Positions 1-8,400 of a stretch of 28,581 nt of DNA are shown here, piece after piece. Below the pieces are notes generated by a model that was not told where the DNA came from, searched no databases, and saw only the letters and a list, made by a program, of their open reading frames with translations. The stretch is from Bdellovibrio sp. (GTDB lineage Bacteria; Myxococcota; SpSt-1050), in assembly GCA_020725805.1 (NCBI GenBank), contig DYEF01000037.1:1-28581 (forward strand), in the 5' to 3' direction. How positions within the stretch are numbered: position 1 is the first letter of the stretch; each line of letters starts with the position of its first letter. A program made the translations under genes and the position numbers.

Positions 1-23
1 TTTCTTTATATCCAAACCTATTA

Positions 24-67
24 AATGTAACATTTCTACTTTGCAGATAATGTAACATTTCTATTTT
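24..67. repeat. Tandem palindromic direct repeat (possible IS21-like end or operator)
   Basis: Two 19-bp copies occur at 24-42 and 49-67, identical except for one base and offset by 25 bp. Each contains the perfect palindrome AATGTAACATT (24-34 and 49-59). They lie 27 bp or more upstream of the cysteine desulfurase promoter. Multiple short terminal repeats of this kind are known at ends of IS21-family elements, and the stretch ends in CA at 76, as such elements do. The window starts too close to see any transposase. The alternative is a tandem operator for a dimeric regulator. Confidence 0.5.
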
Positions 68-93
68 GGAACAACATACATACAATATGGGTG

Positions 94-122
94 TTGACTT
101 TGTGCGATAATGTTAATAATAT
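94..122 (+). promoter_or_regulatory. Sigma-70 promoter of the cysteine desulfurase operon
   Basis: The -35 TTGACT (94-99) and -10 TAATAT (117-122) are separated by exactly 17 bp. Transcription would start near 129, giving a leader of about 30 nt that contains the ribosome binding site AGGAG (143-147). Confidence 0.7.
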
Positions 123-158
123 TAGTGTGGCTTTTCACCGAAAGGAGACAAGTTTCCT

Positions 159-1391
159 ATGGAACATAAGATATATTTCGATAACAACGCAACGACACCG
201 GTCAGGAAAGAGGCATATGAGAAGATGTTGCCGTTTCTGACCGAGCATTTCGGTAATCCGAGTTCTGTCCACTGGGCCGGCAGGAATGTCCATCAGGCAA
301 TAGAGGAGGCAAGGAGTAATGTAGCCGGACTTCTGAATGCAACGGATAAGGAGATTGTGTTCAATGCCGGCGGCTCTGAGTCTGACAATCACGCTATCAA
401 AGGGGCATTCTTTGCAAACAAACAGAGAGGAAGACATATTATTACAACCAGTGTGGAACATCCGGCCGTTCTTGAGACGGTAAAGGACCTCAAGAAATTC
501 GGCGCGGAGGTTACATTTTTAGGTGTTGATGAAAACGGTGAACTGGACCTTGGTGAACTCGAGAAGGCGGTCAGGCCCGACACGATTCTTGTCTCTGTTA
601 TGTATGCCAACAATGAGACAGGTGTAATCTTCCCGATAAAGGAGATTACAAGGATAGTAAAGAAGAAGAATCCCGAGACTCTCGTTCATACTGATGCGGT
701 TCAGGTGGCGGGTAAGGAGAGGATTGATGTACTGGATCTGGGTGTGGACCTTCTTTCGATATCCGGACACAAACTCTATGCGCCAAAGGGTGTAGGTGCA
801 TTGTACATCAAAAGAGGTATCAGGATAGAAAGGCTTATTTCCGGCGGTCATCAGGAGAGAAACAGACGTGCGGGGACCGAAAATGTTGCATCGATAGTCG
901 CATTTGGTGAGGCCGCAAGACTTGCTGCAGACGAGATTGAGGAAGAAAAGAAGAGACTCTCATATCTGAGAGACAAACTGGAAAATGCGATTCTGGAAAA
1001 AATTCCGTATGTCAAGCTGAATGGTCATAAAGCCCACAGACTCTGCAATACTACGAATCTTTCATTCAGGTATGTTGAGGGAGAGGGAATACTTCTCTCG
1101 CTTGATATGGTAGGTATCGCAGCGTCTTCCGGTTCTGCCTGTACAAGCGGTTCTCTCGACCCCTCACACGTCCTGCTGGCAATGGGGCTGGACCACGAGA
1201 CTGCACATGGCTCTGTCAGGATATCGCTGGGCAGATTCAATACAGAGGAGGAGATAGATTATTTAATCAGGGAACTGCCGCCTATTATTGAGAGACTCAG
1301 ACAGATGTCTCCTCTTTACAACAGAAGACCGGATGAGCCGGAACCCTTCAGGGTAGAAACCTGTCACAACCACGAACACGGGGAGGAATAA
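159..1391 (+). CDS. Cysteine desulfurase (NifS/IscS family)
   Basis: This PLP-dependent enzyme (fold type I) takes sulfur from L-cysteine as a persulfide and releases alanine, supplying Fe-S cluster or other thiocofactor assembly in the cytosol. The 410-residue protein has the usual family length. Visible hallmarks are the N-terminal YFDNNATTP, H101 in the SVEHPA segment stacking on PLP, the PLP lysine K205 in SGHKLYAPKG, and the catalytic loop cysteine C328 in SSGSACTSGS. The tail is His/Glu-rich (CHNHEHGEE). The ATG start follows AGGAG and a strong promoter. No IscU/NifU scaffold gene is in the window, so the sulfur acceptor is unknown; a small CxxC protein follows with a 1-bp overlap. Fe-S-rich proteins encoded further along (radical SAM, polyferredoxin) are plausible but indirect clients. 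It is closer to the NifS/IscS group than to SufS, judged from the loop; an exact symbol is not assigned. Confidence 0.95.
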   Translation: MEHKIYFDNNATTPVRKEAYEKMLPFLTEHFGNPSSVHWAGRNVHQAIEEARSNVAGLLNATDKEIVFNAGGSESDNHAIKGAFFANKQRGRHIITTSVEHPAVLETVKDLKKFGAEVTFLGVDENGELDLGELEKAVRPDTILVSVMYANNETGVIFPIKEITRIVKKKNPETLVHTDAVQVAGKERIDVLDLGVDLLSISGHKLYAPKGVGALYIKRGIRIERLISGGHQERNRRAGTENVASIVAFGEAARLAADEIEEEKKRLSYLRDKLENAILEKIPYVKLNGHKAHRLCNTTNLSFRYVEGEGILLSLDMVGIAASSGSACTSGSLDPSHVLLAMGLDHETAHGSVRISLGRFNTEEEIDYLIRELPPIIERLRQMSPLYNRRPDEPEPFRVETCHNHEHGEE

Positions 1392-1600
1392 TGCCTAATC
1401 AGAAATGCACAAGAAGCGGTCAGCGGAAAGTAAAGTGTGTAAAATGTCTCTCTCTTGTAGATGAACTGCTCAAACAGGAAGACCTGAGCGAAGAAGAGGT
1501 TCTTAAACTCACCAGAATCAAAAAGACACTTGATAAGGGGACGGTAATAAGCGAGTCTCAGGTCAGCTACATTTACGAACTCTGGGAACGTTATCAGTAA
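1391..1600 (+). CDS. Small CxxC hypothetical protein
   Basis: I do not recognise this 69-residue protein. It is basic at its N-terminus, with C6 and a C16-V-K-C19 pair, followed by two predicted helices rich in Leu, Glu and Lys and ending in YELWERYQ. There is no signal peptide or membrane segment. Its ATG overlaps the stop of the cysteine desulfurase gene by one base (TAATG) and is preceded by GGGGAGGA at 1380-1387, so translation is probably real and coupled. The position suggests a persulfide acceptor, a metal-binding partner or a small zinc-type protein linked to the desulfurase. This role is inferred from position and cysteines only. Confidence 0.65.
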   Translation: MPNQKCTRSGQRKVKCVKCLSLVDELLKQEDLSEEEVLKLTRIKKTLDKGTVISESQVSYIYELWERYQ

Positions 1601-1637
1601 GATATGGAATATTTTACCGCCTTTTCTGTTTTATACT

Positions 1638-2264
1638 ATGATGAGAGAGAATAAGAGAAGAGAGCTTATCAAGTCCGAATTTCTGAAGCATCTGAAAGAT
1701 GTATATAATCTCTGTCTCTATCTCACCAGAAACAGGGAAGATGCTGAGGACCTGACTCAGGAGACATTTGCCAGAGCCCTTGAATATATAGATTCATATA
1801 CCCCGAATACGAATGCAAAGGCATATCTCTTCAGAATAGCAACTACGACCTTTTACAACAATCAGAGCAAGAGTAATACAGAACAGAATCATCTGGAGTT
1901 CAGGAGTTTTACCGAGAATGACGGCTCTGAGATAATAGGAAGGGACCTCACCCTTATAGAGGACGAGGAGGAGAGGTTCATAAGGGAATACTCCTCGAGA
2001 GAGGTAGAGAGGCTGTTATTAAATCTTTCGTTCGAACACCGGAGTATACTGATTCTCGCGGACATTGAGGAATTCTCGTATGAAGAGATTTCGAAGATTC
2101 TGAATATTCCTATAGGGACTGTTATGAGCAGACTCAGCAGGGCGAGGAGTGCCCTCAAGAAGGAACTGCTAAAACGCGAGGAGACAATCCGCAGGGAATC
2201 GAACGGAGAGAATATTGTCAGGCTTGATAGAGAATCTTTTGTTAACAATAAGCTGAGGAACTGA
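1638..2264 (+). CDS. ECF-type RNA polymerase sigma factor
   Basis: This 208-residue alternative sigma factor has sigma-70 region 2 at about residues 14-80 (including NREDAEDLTQETF, the core-binding and -10-recognition segment). It has region 4 at about 120-178, with the helix-turn-helix FSYEEISKILNIPIG (146-160) followed by TVMSRLSRAR. Region 3 is absent, as expected for ECF factors; an acidic linker joins the two domains. The next gene, overlapping by one base, encodes a zinc-type anti-sigma factor, the standard arrangement. The start is uncertain: no Shine-Dalgarno sequence precedes ATG 1638 or ATG 1641, and conserved region 2 begins only about 12 residues in, so either ATG is possible. The 37-bp gap to the upstream gene shows no convincing promoter, so it may be read from the desulfurase transcript. 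Target promoters are unknown. Confidence 0.93.
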   Translation: MMRENKRRELIKSEFLKHLKDVYNLCLYLTRNREDAEDLTQETFARALEYIDSYTPNTNAKAYLFRIATTTFYNNQSKSNTEQNHLEFRSFTENDGSEIIGRDLTLIEDEEERFIREYSSREVERLLLNLSFEHRSILILADIEEFSYEEISKILNIPIGTVMSRLSRARSALKKELLKREETIRRESNGENIVRLDRESFVNNKLRN

Positions 2265-2992
2265 TGGACTGCAGGGAAGTCAAAAGGCTCATTACACTAT
2301 ACGTCGACGGCGAACTCGATGCGTCGGAAAACCGCGATATGGTAGAACATATCTCTATGTGTGAGTCCTGCTATTTTGCCGTCAGGTCCGAAAGATTTGT
2401 AAAGAGGCTTCTGAAAAAGTCCTTAAATTACGAAGAACCCCCGCTCGGTCTTGTCTCCAGAATCAATGATATGTACGAAGAAAAGAAGAGTATATTTCCG
2501 GTTCTTTTCAGGTTTGCGCCGGCTCTTTTGCTCGTCTTCTTTCTGGCACTCGCCTTTTATCACAAGATGAACCAGCAACGCCTCGACAATAAAATTTTCA
2601 GGACTATTACGAATCCGCCGCTGAGTGCCTCGGTGAGCGATGTAAATAAGTTCTTCTCAATCTTTAAGAACAGTACAGACAGGTTGTTTATAAACAAAAA
2701 CAGTTCACCAAATATCAAATTCGTCGGACTGAGATATAACAGATTCGAAGACAGGGATGCCGCACACATTTACTATAATCACAAGGGGAGGAATATCTCT
2801 GTCTTTGCAATAAGCGGGGCGATAAATGACAAGATATTCTTTACTTCACTGAAACCCTACAAAGGCAATTCGTTTATTACGAGTCGTGACGGGAAGAATC
2901 TGCTGCTCTCCAGCGACAAGGATATCACCTATGCAGTGGCAGGAGATGCCGACGAGAACGAACTCTACGAAATTCTCTCAAGCCTCAGATGA
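2264..2992 (+). CDS. Membrane-anchored zinc-finger (ZAS) anti-sigma factor
   Basis: This 242-residue protein is predicted to hold the preceding ECF sigma factor inactive at the inner membrane. The cytoplasmic N-terminal domain carries the zinc anti-sigma motif H29-x3-C33-x2-C36, with C3 as the fourth likely ligand. A single hydrophobic segment lies at about 79-99, followed by a Lys/Gln-rich stretch and a ~140-residue extracytoplasmic domain. The C-terminal motif (TYAVAGDADENELYEIL) resembles the terminal strand-helix of other membrane anti-sigma factors. It overlaps the sigma gene by one base (TGATG) and the next gene by four (ATGA), indicating translational coupling. How the signal is sensed is not visible. 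Confidence 0.88.
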   Translation: MDCREVKRLITLYVDGELDASENRDMVEHISMCESCYFAVRSERFVKRLLKKSLNYEEPPLGLVSRINDMYEEKKSIFPVLFRFAPALLLVFFLALAFYHKMNQQRLDNKIFRTITNPPLSASVSDVNKFFSIFKNSTDRLFINKNSSPNIKFVGLRYNRFEDRDAAHIYYNHKGRNISVFAISGAINDKIFFTSLKPYKGNSFITSRDGKNLLLSSDKDITYAVAGDADENELYEILSSLR

Positions 2993-3777
2993 GACAAATT
3001 GCAATAATTACTGATTTCGGCAGTTCCCATTATGCGGGGATTCTGAAAGGAGTAATTTCGTCTGTCAGCCCTGAGATTAAGACGGTAGATATTACACACC
3101 ATATAAGTCCGCAGAATATTACGGAGGCCGCCTTCGTTCTGAAGGAATCGGTTCTTTATTTCGGAAGGGATACGGTATTTCTGGTGATTGTCGACCCCGG
3201 GGTCGGGTCTTCAAGAAGAGGTATAGTTGTAAAATCGGAAGGAAGATACTTTGTGGGACCCGACAACGGAATCTTCGAGTATATCTATTCGGATGGTGCA
3301 TACGAGCTTTACGAGATTGCAAGAAAGGATTTTTTTACAAGCAGTATTTCAAATACCTTTCACGGCAGAGATATATTTGCTCCCCTTGCGGCATATATTG
3401 CGGCAGATAAAGATATAAGGGATATAGTCGTGAGTGCAGAAAACCCTGTGCGGCTTGATATTCCCAGACCGGAATTCCTGAATAATAAGATAGTCGGAGA
3501 GATTCTCTACATAGATAGTTTCGGAAATATCATAACAAATATTCCGTATGAATCGGTCAGAAACCTTAACTGCTCGGTAAAATTCAGGAGCAGAAGACTC
3601 GGAAGAATAAGGAATACCTATTCGGATGTCCCAAACGGTATTCCGGTTGCAGTTGTTGGTTCATCGGGTATGATAGAGATAGCAGTCAATTCCGGTTCGG
3701 CAGAGAAATGGTTCAATATCAAAAGGGACCGTACCGGCAGGATGAAGATTCTGGTGAATATCAGGGGACAGCACTAA
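2989..3777 (+). CDS. SAM hydroxide adenosyltransferase (DUF62 family)
   Basis: This 262-residue protein belongs to the DUF62/fluorinase-like family, whose characterised members hydrolyse S-adenosylmethionine to adenosine and methionine using water or hydroxide. Family hallmarks visible are the N-terminal ITDFG (D9), VDPGVGSSRR (68-77), FVGPDNGIF (88-96) and NTFHGRDIFAP (122-132), then the C-terminal IDSFGNIITNI. The conserved Asp-Arg-His triad of hydrolytic members is probably met by D69, R76 or R77, and H125. The smaller C-terminal beta-barrel domain is present. It begins inside the anti-sigma stop codon (4-bp overlap) with no good ribosome binding site, so it depends on coupling. The link with a sigma/anti-sigma pair is unusual and its meaning is unknown. 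Confidence 0.9.
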   Translation: MRQIAIITDFGSSHYAGILKGVISSVSPEIKTVDITHHISPQNITEAAFVLKESVLYFGRDTVFLVIVDPGVGSSRRGIVVKSEGRYFVGPDNGIFEYIYSDGAYELYEIARKDFFTSSISNTFHGRDIFAPLAAYIAADKDIRDIVVSAENPVRLDIPRPEFLNNKIVGEILYIDSFGNIITNIPYESVRNLNCSVKFRSRRLGRIRNTYSDVPNGIPVAVVGSSGMIEIAVNSGSAEKWFNIKRDRTGRMKILVNIRGQH

Positions 3778-3929
3778 GTTATAATAATCAAAACCGGGGT
3801 ATAATCCGGCAGGGGGCATTTTGCAATACCGGAATTTTAGACTAAAAGAGCAAATACAGGCAGATTGATATATAGCTTTGCTGATTCTTTATTAAAATTT
3901 TGGGTATCTTGGGCGGATGAAAAATATGG

Positions 3930-3958
3930 TTGATAATCCGGTGAGTAATGTGTACAAT
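3930..3958 (+). promoter_or_regulatory. Sigma-70-like promoter for the 428-residue lipoprotein gene
   Basis: TTGATA (3930-3935) and TACAAT (3953-3958) are separated by 17 bp, 24 bp upstream of the ATG. GGAGG at 3972-3976 is the ribosome binding site. The rest of the 204-bp gap upstream (3778-3929) is AT-rich and holds no clear gene. Confidence 0.6.
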
Positions 3959-3981
3959 TTAAGAGGATAACGGAGGATATA

Positions 3982-5268
3982 ATGGATAATAATCCGGATA
4001 ATGATTGCAGGGTAATTTTCATTTCTGTATTTCTGGCACTTCTTATCGCCGGCTGTGAAGTCGGTTACCGGTTGGACACAGGGAATGTAAATTCTGACGT
4101 TTTAGTATATGAGGATATTGATGAAGCATCAGAGACTGGTTCCGGGACAGATACCTCCGGAGATGCAAGCGACATACATATTGATAGAAATACAAAGAGC
4201 GGAAATTATTATGCTGAGGTAACTCTTCATTCTTCAGATGGCAATGAAACCCTGATAACGCCGGTCTCAATACCGGTAATCTTTCCGGAGGGGAGAGATT
4301 CAGGCAAACCTGTTTACTTTTATCAGACGTCTTTCTGCACAGGTGTACTCCAATATGAAAAATATGTGCTTGATGAGAATTTATATGCCCGGATAGATAT
4401 CGGATACGGGAAGGAATGTGACTTTTTCCTTCTGAACGGATATTTTCAGGGGGATATTATAAAAGGAGATTGCAGGTTTTATAAAAATGCCTGTCTCGGA
4501 GGAGCTGAGGAATATAAGGGAGAGATAGAACTGAAAAACAGAGGGGAGATTGAATATTCTCCGCAAATCTTTTTTGCAAAAAAATATCTGCACCCGTTTG
4601 ATATTCTCCATCTTCTCCCGAACTTCCCTGTGGATATGGATACCCTCAGACCTCAGATATTGATTGACGGGAAATCTGTACAGTTCAGGATAGAAGAATC
4701 GGATGGCATTAAAATTATTCCGGAAGAACCGCTCTGGTTCAACAGGGACTTAAAGGTATTGCTGGGTGATGTAAAGGATATCCTCGGGAAGAAATTCGAG
4801 ATTCCGGCTACATTAGTAAATATTAAATTTTACAACTATATTGAGGACCTCGAGTTTAATCTGCCTCTACCCAAGCATTCATACAGTATTGAGGAATACG
4901 GGAATAACCAGATAAAGGTTAAAGACAACTACCTCAGATTGATAGTAAATAATATTAGCTTTTCACAGGGGAAAGGGTATGCCTCGCTCTTCTTCGGGAA
5001 GAGGAGCGGAAATGCTGTCAGAATAAATATGAAATTCGAACCGAAAGACAGGACCCGCAATGTAAAGTGGTACATATTCAGTGACAGGAAAATCTATGGA
5101 CCGAATGAGTTTTCTCAAGATGGTGAGTTTCAGGATTATCTGATTCAGACAGATGGCGAGGACAACTACTACTTTCTCTTTGAATATGATACATTCCTCA
5201 ACTGTGCAAATGATAATTTTGATATCTTCGACTATCAGCTGGAGATAGACTATGTAAGATTTGAGTAG
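3982..5268 (+). CDS. Predicted lipoprotein, unknown function
   Basis: This 428-residue protein is predicted to be an exported lipoprotein. The N-terminus has a polar start, a hydrophobic core (VIFISVFLALLIAG) and a lipobox ending at C25, with Glu rather than Asp next. A Ser/Thr/Gly/Asp-rich spacer follows at about 40-75. Residues ~195-285 resemble a degenerate Ig-like domain of the kind in the downstream giant proteins (…VLLGDVKDILGKKFE). The last ~135 residues look like a beta-sandwich, possibly carbohydrate-binding, ending YQLEIDYVRFE; that is judged by pattern only. Four cysteines lie at about 110-175, perhaps as disulfides. It has its own promoter and a strong ribosome binding site. It is separated from the next operon by 172 bp, so it is probably a related but separately transcribed surface protein. 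No function can be named. Confidence 0.8.
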   Translation: MDNNPDNDCRVIFISVFLALLIAGCEVGYRLDTGNVNSDVLVYEDIDEASETGSGTDTSGDASDIHIDRNTKSGNYYAEVTLHSSDGNETLITPVSIPVIFPEGRDSGKPVYFYQTSFCTGVLQYEKYVLDENLYARIDIGYGKECDFFLLNGYFQGDIIKGDCRFYKNACLGGAEEYKGEIELKNRGEIEYSPQIFFAKKYLHPFDILHLLPNFPVDMDTLRPQILIDGKSVQFRIEESDGIKIIPEEPLWFNRDLKVLLGDVKDILGKKFEIPATLVNIKFYNYIEDLEFNLPLPKHSYSIEEYGNNQIKVKDNYLRLIVNNISFSQGKGYASLFFGKRSGNAVRINMKFEPKDRTRNVKWYIFSDRKIYGPNEFSQDGEFQDYLIQTDGEDNYYFLFEYDTFLNCANDNFDIFDYQLEIDYVRFE

Positions 5269-5366
5269 TCTTTTTATGGATTGTGCAGGTAAATCAGATA
5301 TTCAAAAAATGACCTTCCTTTGCAACTATTCTGCATAATTTGTGTTTAAAAGAACGCAACAGTTAC

Positions 5367-5396
5367 TTGCACTTGACATATATTTTGTCTTATGAA
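5367..5396 (+). promoter_or_regulatory. Candidate promoter of the surface-protein operon
   Basis: TTGCAC (5367-5372) and TATGAA (5391-5396) are separated by 18 bp. An overlapping TTGACA (5373-5378) is a perfect -35 hexamer but has only a poor -10 (AACTAT, 5396-5401). One of the two probably drives the three-gene operon. The start codon at 5441 is preceded by a very strong ribosome binding site, AAGGAGGAG (5429-5437). Confidence 0.45.
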
Positions 5397-5440
5397 ACTA
5401 TTGTCGCGATATTCTGAAATCCCCTATTAAGGAGGAGTAT

Positions 5441-8400
5441 ATGCCTCTTAAGAAAGCCTTCCCTTTTATTTTATCTTCCCTTTTGCTTTTAATCAGTTGT
5501 GCAGATGAATATGTAGCTGTCGGTAAGGAGGATATGTCACCCCTTTATGTGACAAATACCGTTCCTGAAAACGGCGCTGCAGGTGTTGCAAGAGACCTTG
5601 CCCCTCTTGGTGCAGTGGTTATCAGTTTCAGCAAAAGCCTTGATGAAAAATTCGTAAACGAAGGATTCTTTGATTTTACCTGCAACGGTATCAGACCTGA
5701 ATCAAAGATTACTATCTCCGAAGATAAGAAGACTGTATCTTTCAAGCTGAAGCAGGGCGTTATATTGCCCGAGCGGGCATTCTGCAGGGTTGTTATCTCG
5801 AAGCTCATCCGTGATTCGGCGGGACTGCCTTTCTATCTCTCGGAAAACAGCGTATCGGCTTCATTGATTGATATCGATGGTGGCACAGTGACCGATACAT
5901 CACAGGATTCATCGCAGAATACTTATCAGGACAAGAGGACCGGTGAGGGAGATTATATACTGGAATTTACAACTTTATTTGAACCACTGAAGATTACATC
6001 GGTTTCACCAGAAGATAGGGCAAAGATTCCGGCAGATGCATTTTCATCATTTCAGGGGATTCTCATAAAATTCAACAAGAGTCTCGACGAAGAGAGTGTG
6101 AACATCTCCAATTTTATTATTCCGGGAGAACCTTATGAACTGATGCTATCCGAAGATAAGAAAGATGTTACCATAAAACTTGCGGAAGGCCTTAAGGAGG
6201 GCAGAACATATAATCTGACCGTTATGCCTTTTGTGAGCGATGAATCGGGTATCCTTCTGGGAGAGACCTACAGTTTTTCGTTCGAGACAGAACTGATCAG
6301 ACCGGAAGTCACTTTAATCGACCCGTCTGACGGAGTAATGAATGCGGATTATAAATTAAAGAGTATCCGAATCGAGTTTAATAAGGATATTAATCCGGCA
6401 TCGGTTAATGAAAATACGGTTGTGCTCACAAATGTTGAGAAGTACAGTGTCAGGTATGAAAATAAAGTTGCCTATATCGAGGATTTTCTTTTAAAAGAGA
6501 ACAGGGATTATACAGTAATAGTTTCGTCTCAGATAGAGGATATTTCCGGATTTACTCTTGAAAAGACATATTACTCAAATTTCAGGACGACGTTTGATAC
6601 ACCTTTTGTAAAGACCATTTTCCCCTCTTTAGGTGCAAAGAATGTGCCGTCAAATCTTCAGAGTATCGATATCGAATTTTCCGAGGATATGGATTTCGGG
6701 AATATCGATGCTCCTATGTTTCTGATAAGGCCGGAAATCCGGTTTTCAGTAGCTGTTACGGACAGTAAAACGGTTAAACTGATGCTCAAAGAGCCACTTC
6801 TCTCTGGTAATTCGTACAATATAACAGTGAAAAGCTATCTTACGGATCTGTCCGGTATAAAAATGGATAAGGATTTTGAGTCGGACTTTACAGTAAGTTT
6901 ACTTCCGGATAATAATCCCCCGTCCGACGTCGTGATTTATTCAAAAGATATTACTGAACCAAAGGATGATAGGAGGAGAGGATTTATTATTGAATGGAAG
7001 GCACCTGCATCGGATATTGTTGATGGGAAACTTACAGGAAAAGTTAAAGGTTATACACTTGTATATGCTGAGACACCATTTGATAAGACTGAGTTTTCCA
7101 ATATGACAGAGCTTGCGAATATCCCTACACCTTCTAATCCGGGAGATATTCAGAATATCACCCTTTATTCGCTGATAGATAAGGAGAATAACGAGAAGCC
7201 GATTATCTATAATAAACCATACTACTTTATGCTCAGGGCGACTGACGGGACAAATTTTGTCTATTCGAATCTTTTATCTGCGGGGATACTTGCCGAAAGA
7301 GCCAGAGTCCATCAGGGAACCAAATACTCAGGCCTTTCAATGAAATATATTTCAAACTTCGATAAAAAGGATGTTTTTGCAATCGGAGATACCGATGATT
7401 CTCAGAACGGAAAGGTTGTGGGCTCTGTCGGCATTTATAAGCTTGCAGATGGGAGTTTGAAGGAACTTTTCAGGATATACGGCAAATCAGAGAATTCACT
7501 CTTCGGATATCAGGTCGAATCTGCTGATTTCGATAATGATGGTTGTCAGGACCTCATAGTCTCGGCGCCGCTGGACGGGACCGGGAGAGAAGGGGCGATA
7601 TATATCTATGCTCAGTCAAAGAACGGGTCGGACTGTCTCTTTACTCCGGCAGAACCGGTTAGGATAAGCGGCGGGACAAAAGATTCTATGTTCGGACTTT
7701 CATTGCATAAATTTGTTATGAATCAGAAGGAGCATCTCCTTGTCGGTGCCCCTGCATACGGAGATTTGAATACAGGTGCAGCATTTATCTATATGAACAG
7801 AGATAACATCTCGGAGGTTCCGCAGAGCGGAGACAGGATTATTTCGGGAAAAGTCAGTGGCTCTTCTTTCGGTTACAGCATCTTTACTGACGACCTGAAT
7901 CAGGACGGCTGTGTGGATATAATTATTTCATCTCCTGATGCGTTGACAAAGAGCAGGGGGAGTGTATATGTCCTGTATTCGTCCTCGTCAGTTTCCGGTT
8001 GTCTGATTCAGAATACTGACATAAGCAATGCCAGTCTGAAAATAGACGGAGTTAATGATTATGAAAGGCTCGGATATAATCTTCTGACAAACGACCTCAA
8101 CGGGGACTCTCTGCCTGAACTTATTATGAGCGGCAGAGATGAACAGAATAACAGTGGACTTATCCTGATCAGAAACGGCAAAAATGGGGATATCCTGCAA
8201 ATAAAGGGTGAAGCAGGAGGAAATTTCGGATTTTATCTGAAGGGAGCATCTGATTTCAGAAAGGACGGATGCAAAGGTGGAACAAATGATAAGTGCAGAG
8301 ACCTCTTTGTATCTGACGAAAAGTTGTCAAAAGTATATCTTCTGGAAGGGAGAGAGGATATCTCAGGCTATACTCTCAGTGACCTTATTCCGTTTACTGA

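Noticed and set aside
135-851. Minus-strand frames across the cysteine desulfurase gene
   Set aside because: They oppose a fully conserved enzyme, overlap one another in different frames and have no ribosome binding sites of note.
1584-1590. GGGAACG upstream of the sigma gene, compared with AGAACG at 5352 as an ECF -35 motif
   Set aside because: The downstream -10 regions do not match each other and the following CAGT differs in spacing, so chance is likely.
1632-1637. TATACT just before the sigma factor ATG as a -10 box
   Set aside because: Transcription would start after the ATG, and no -35 lies at 16-18 bp.
3794-3832. Imperfect inverted repeat (CCGGGGTAT … ATACCGG) after the DUF62 gene as a terminator
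   Set aside because: The stem has a bulge, the loop is over 20 nt and only a four-T run follows; not convincing.
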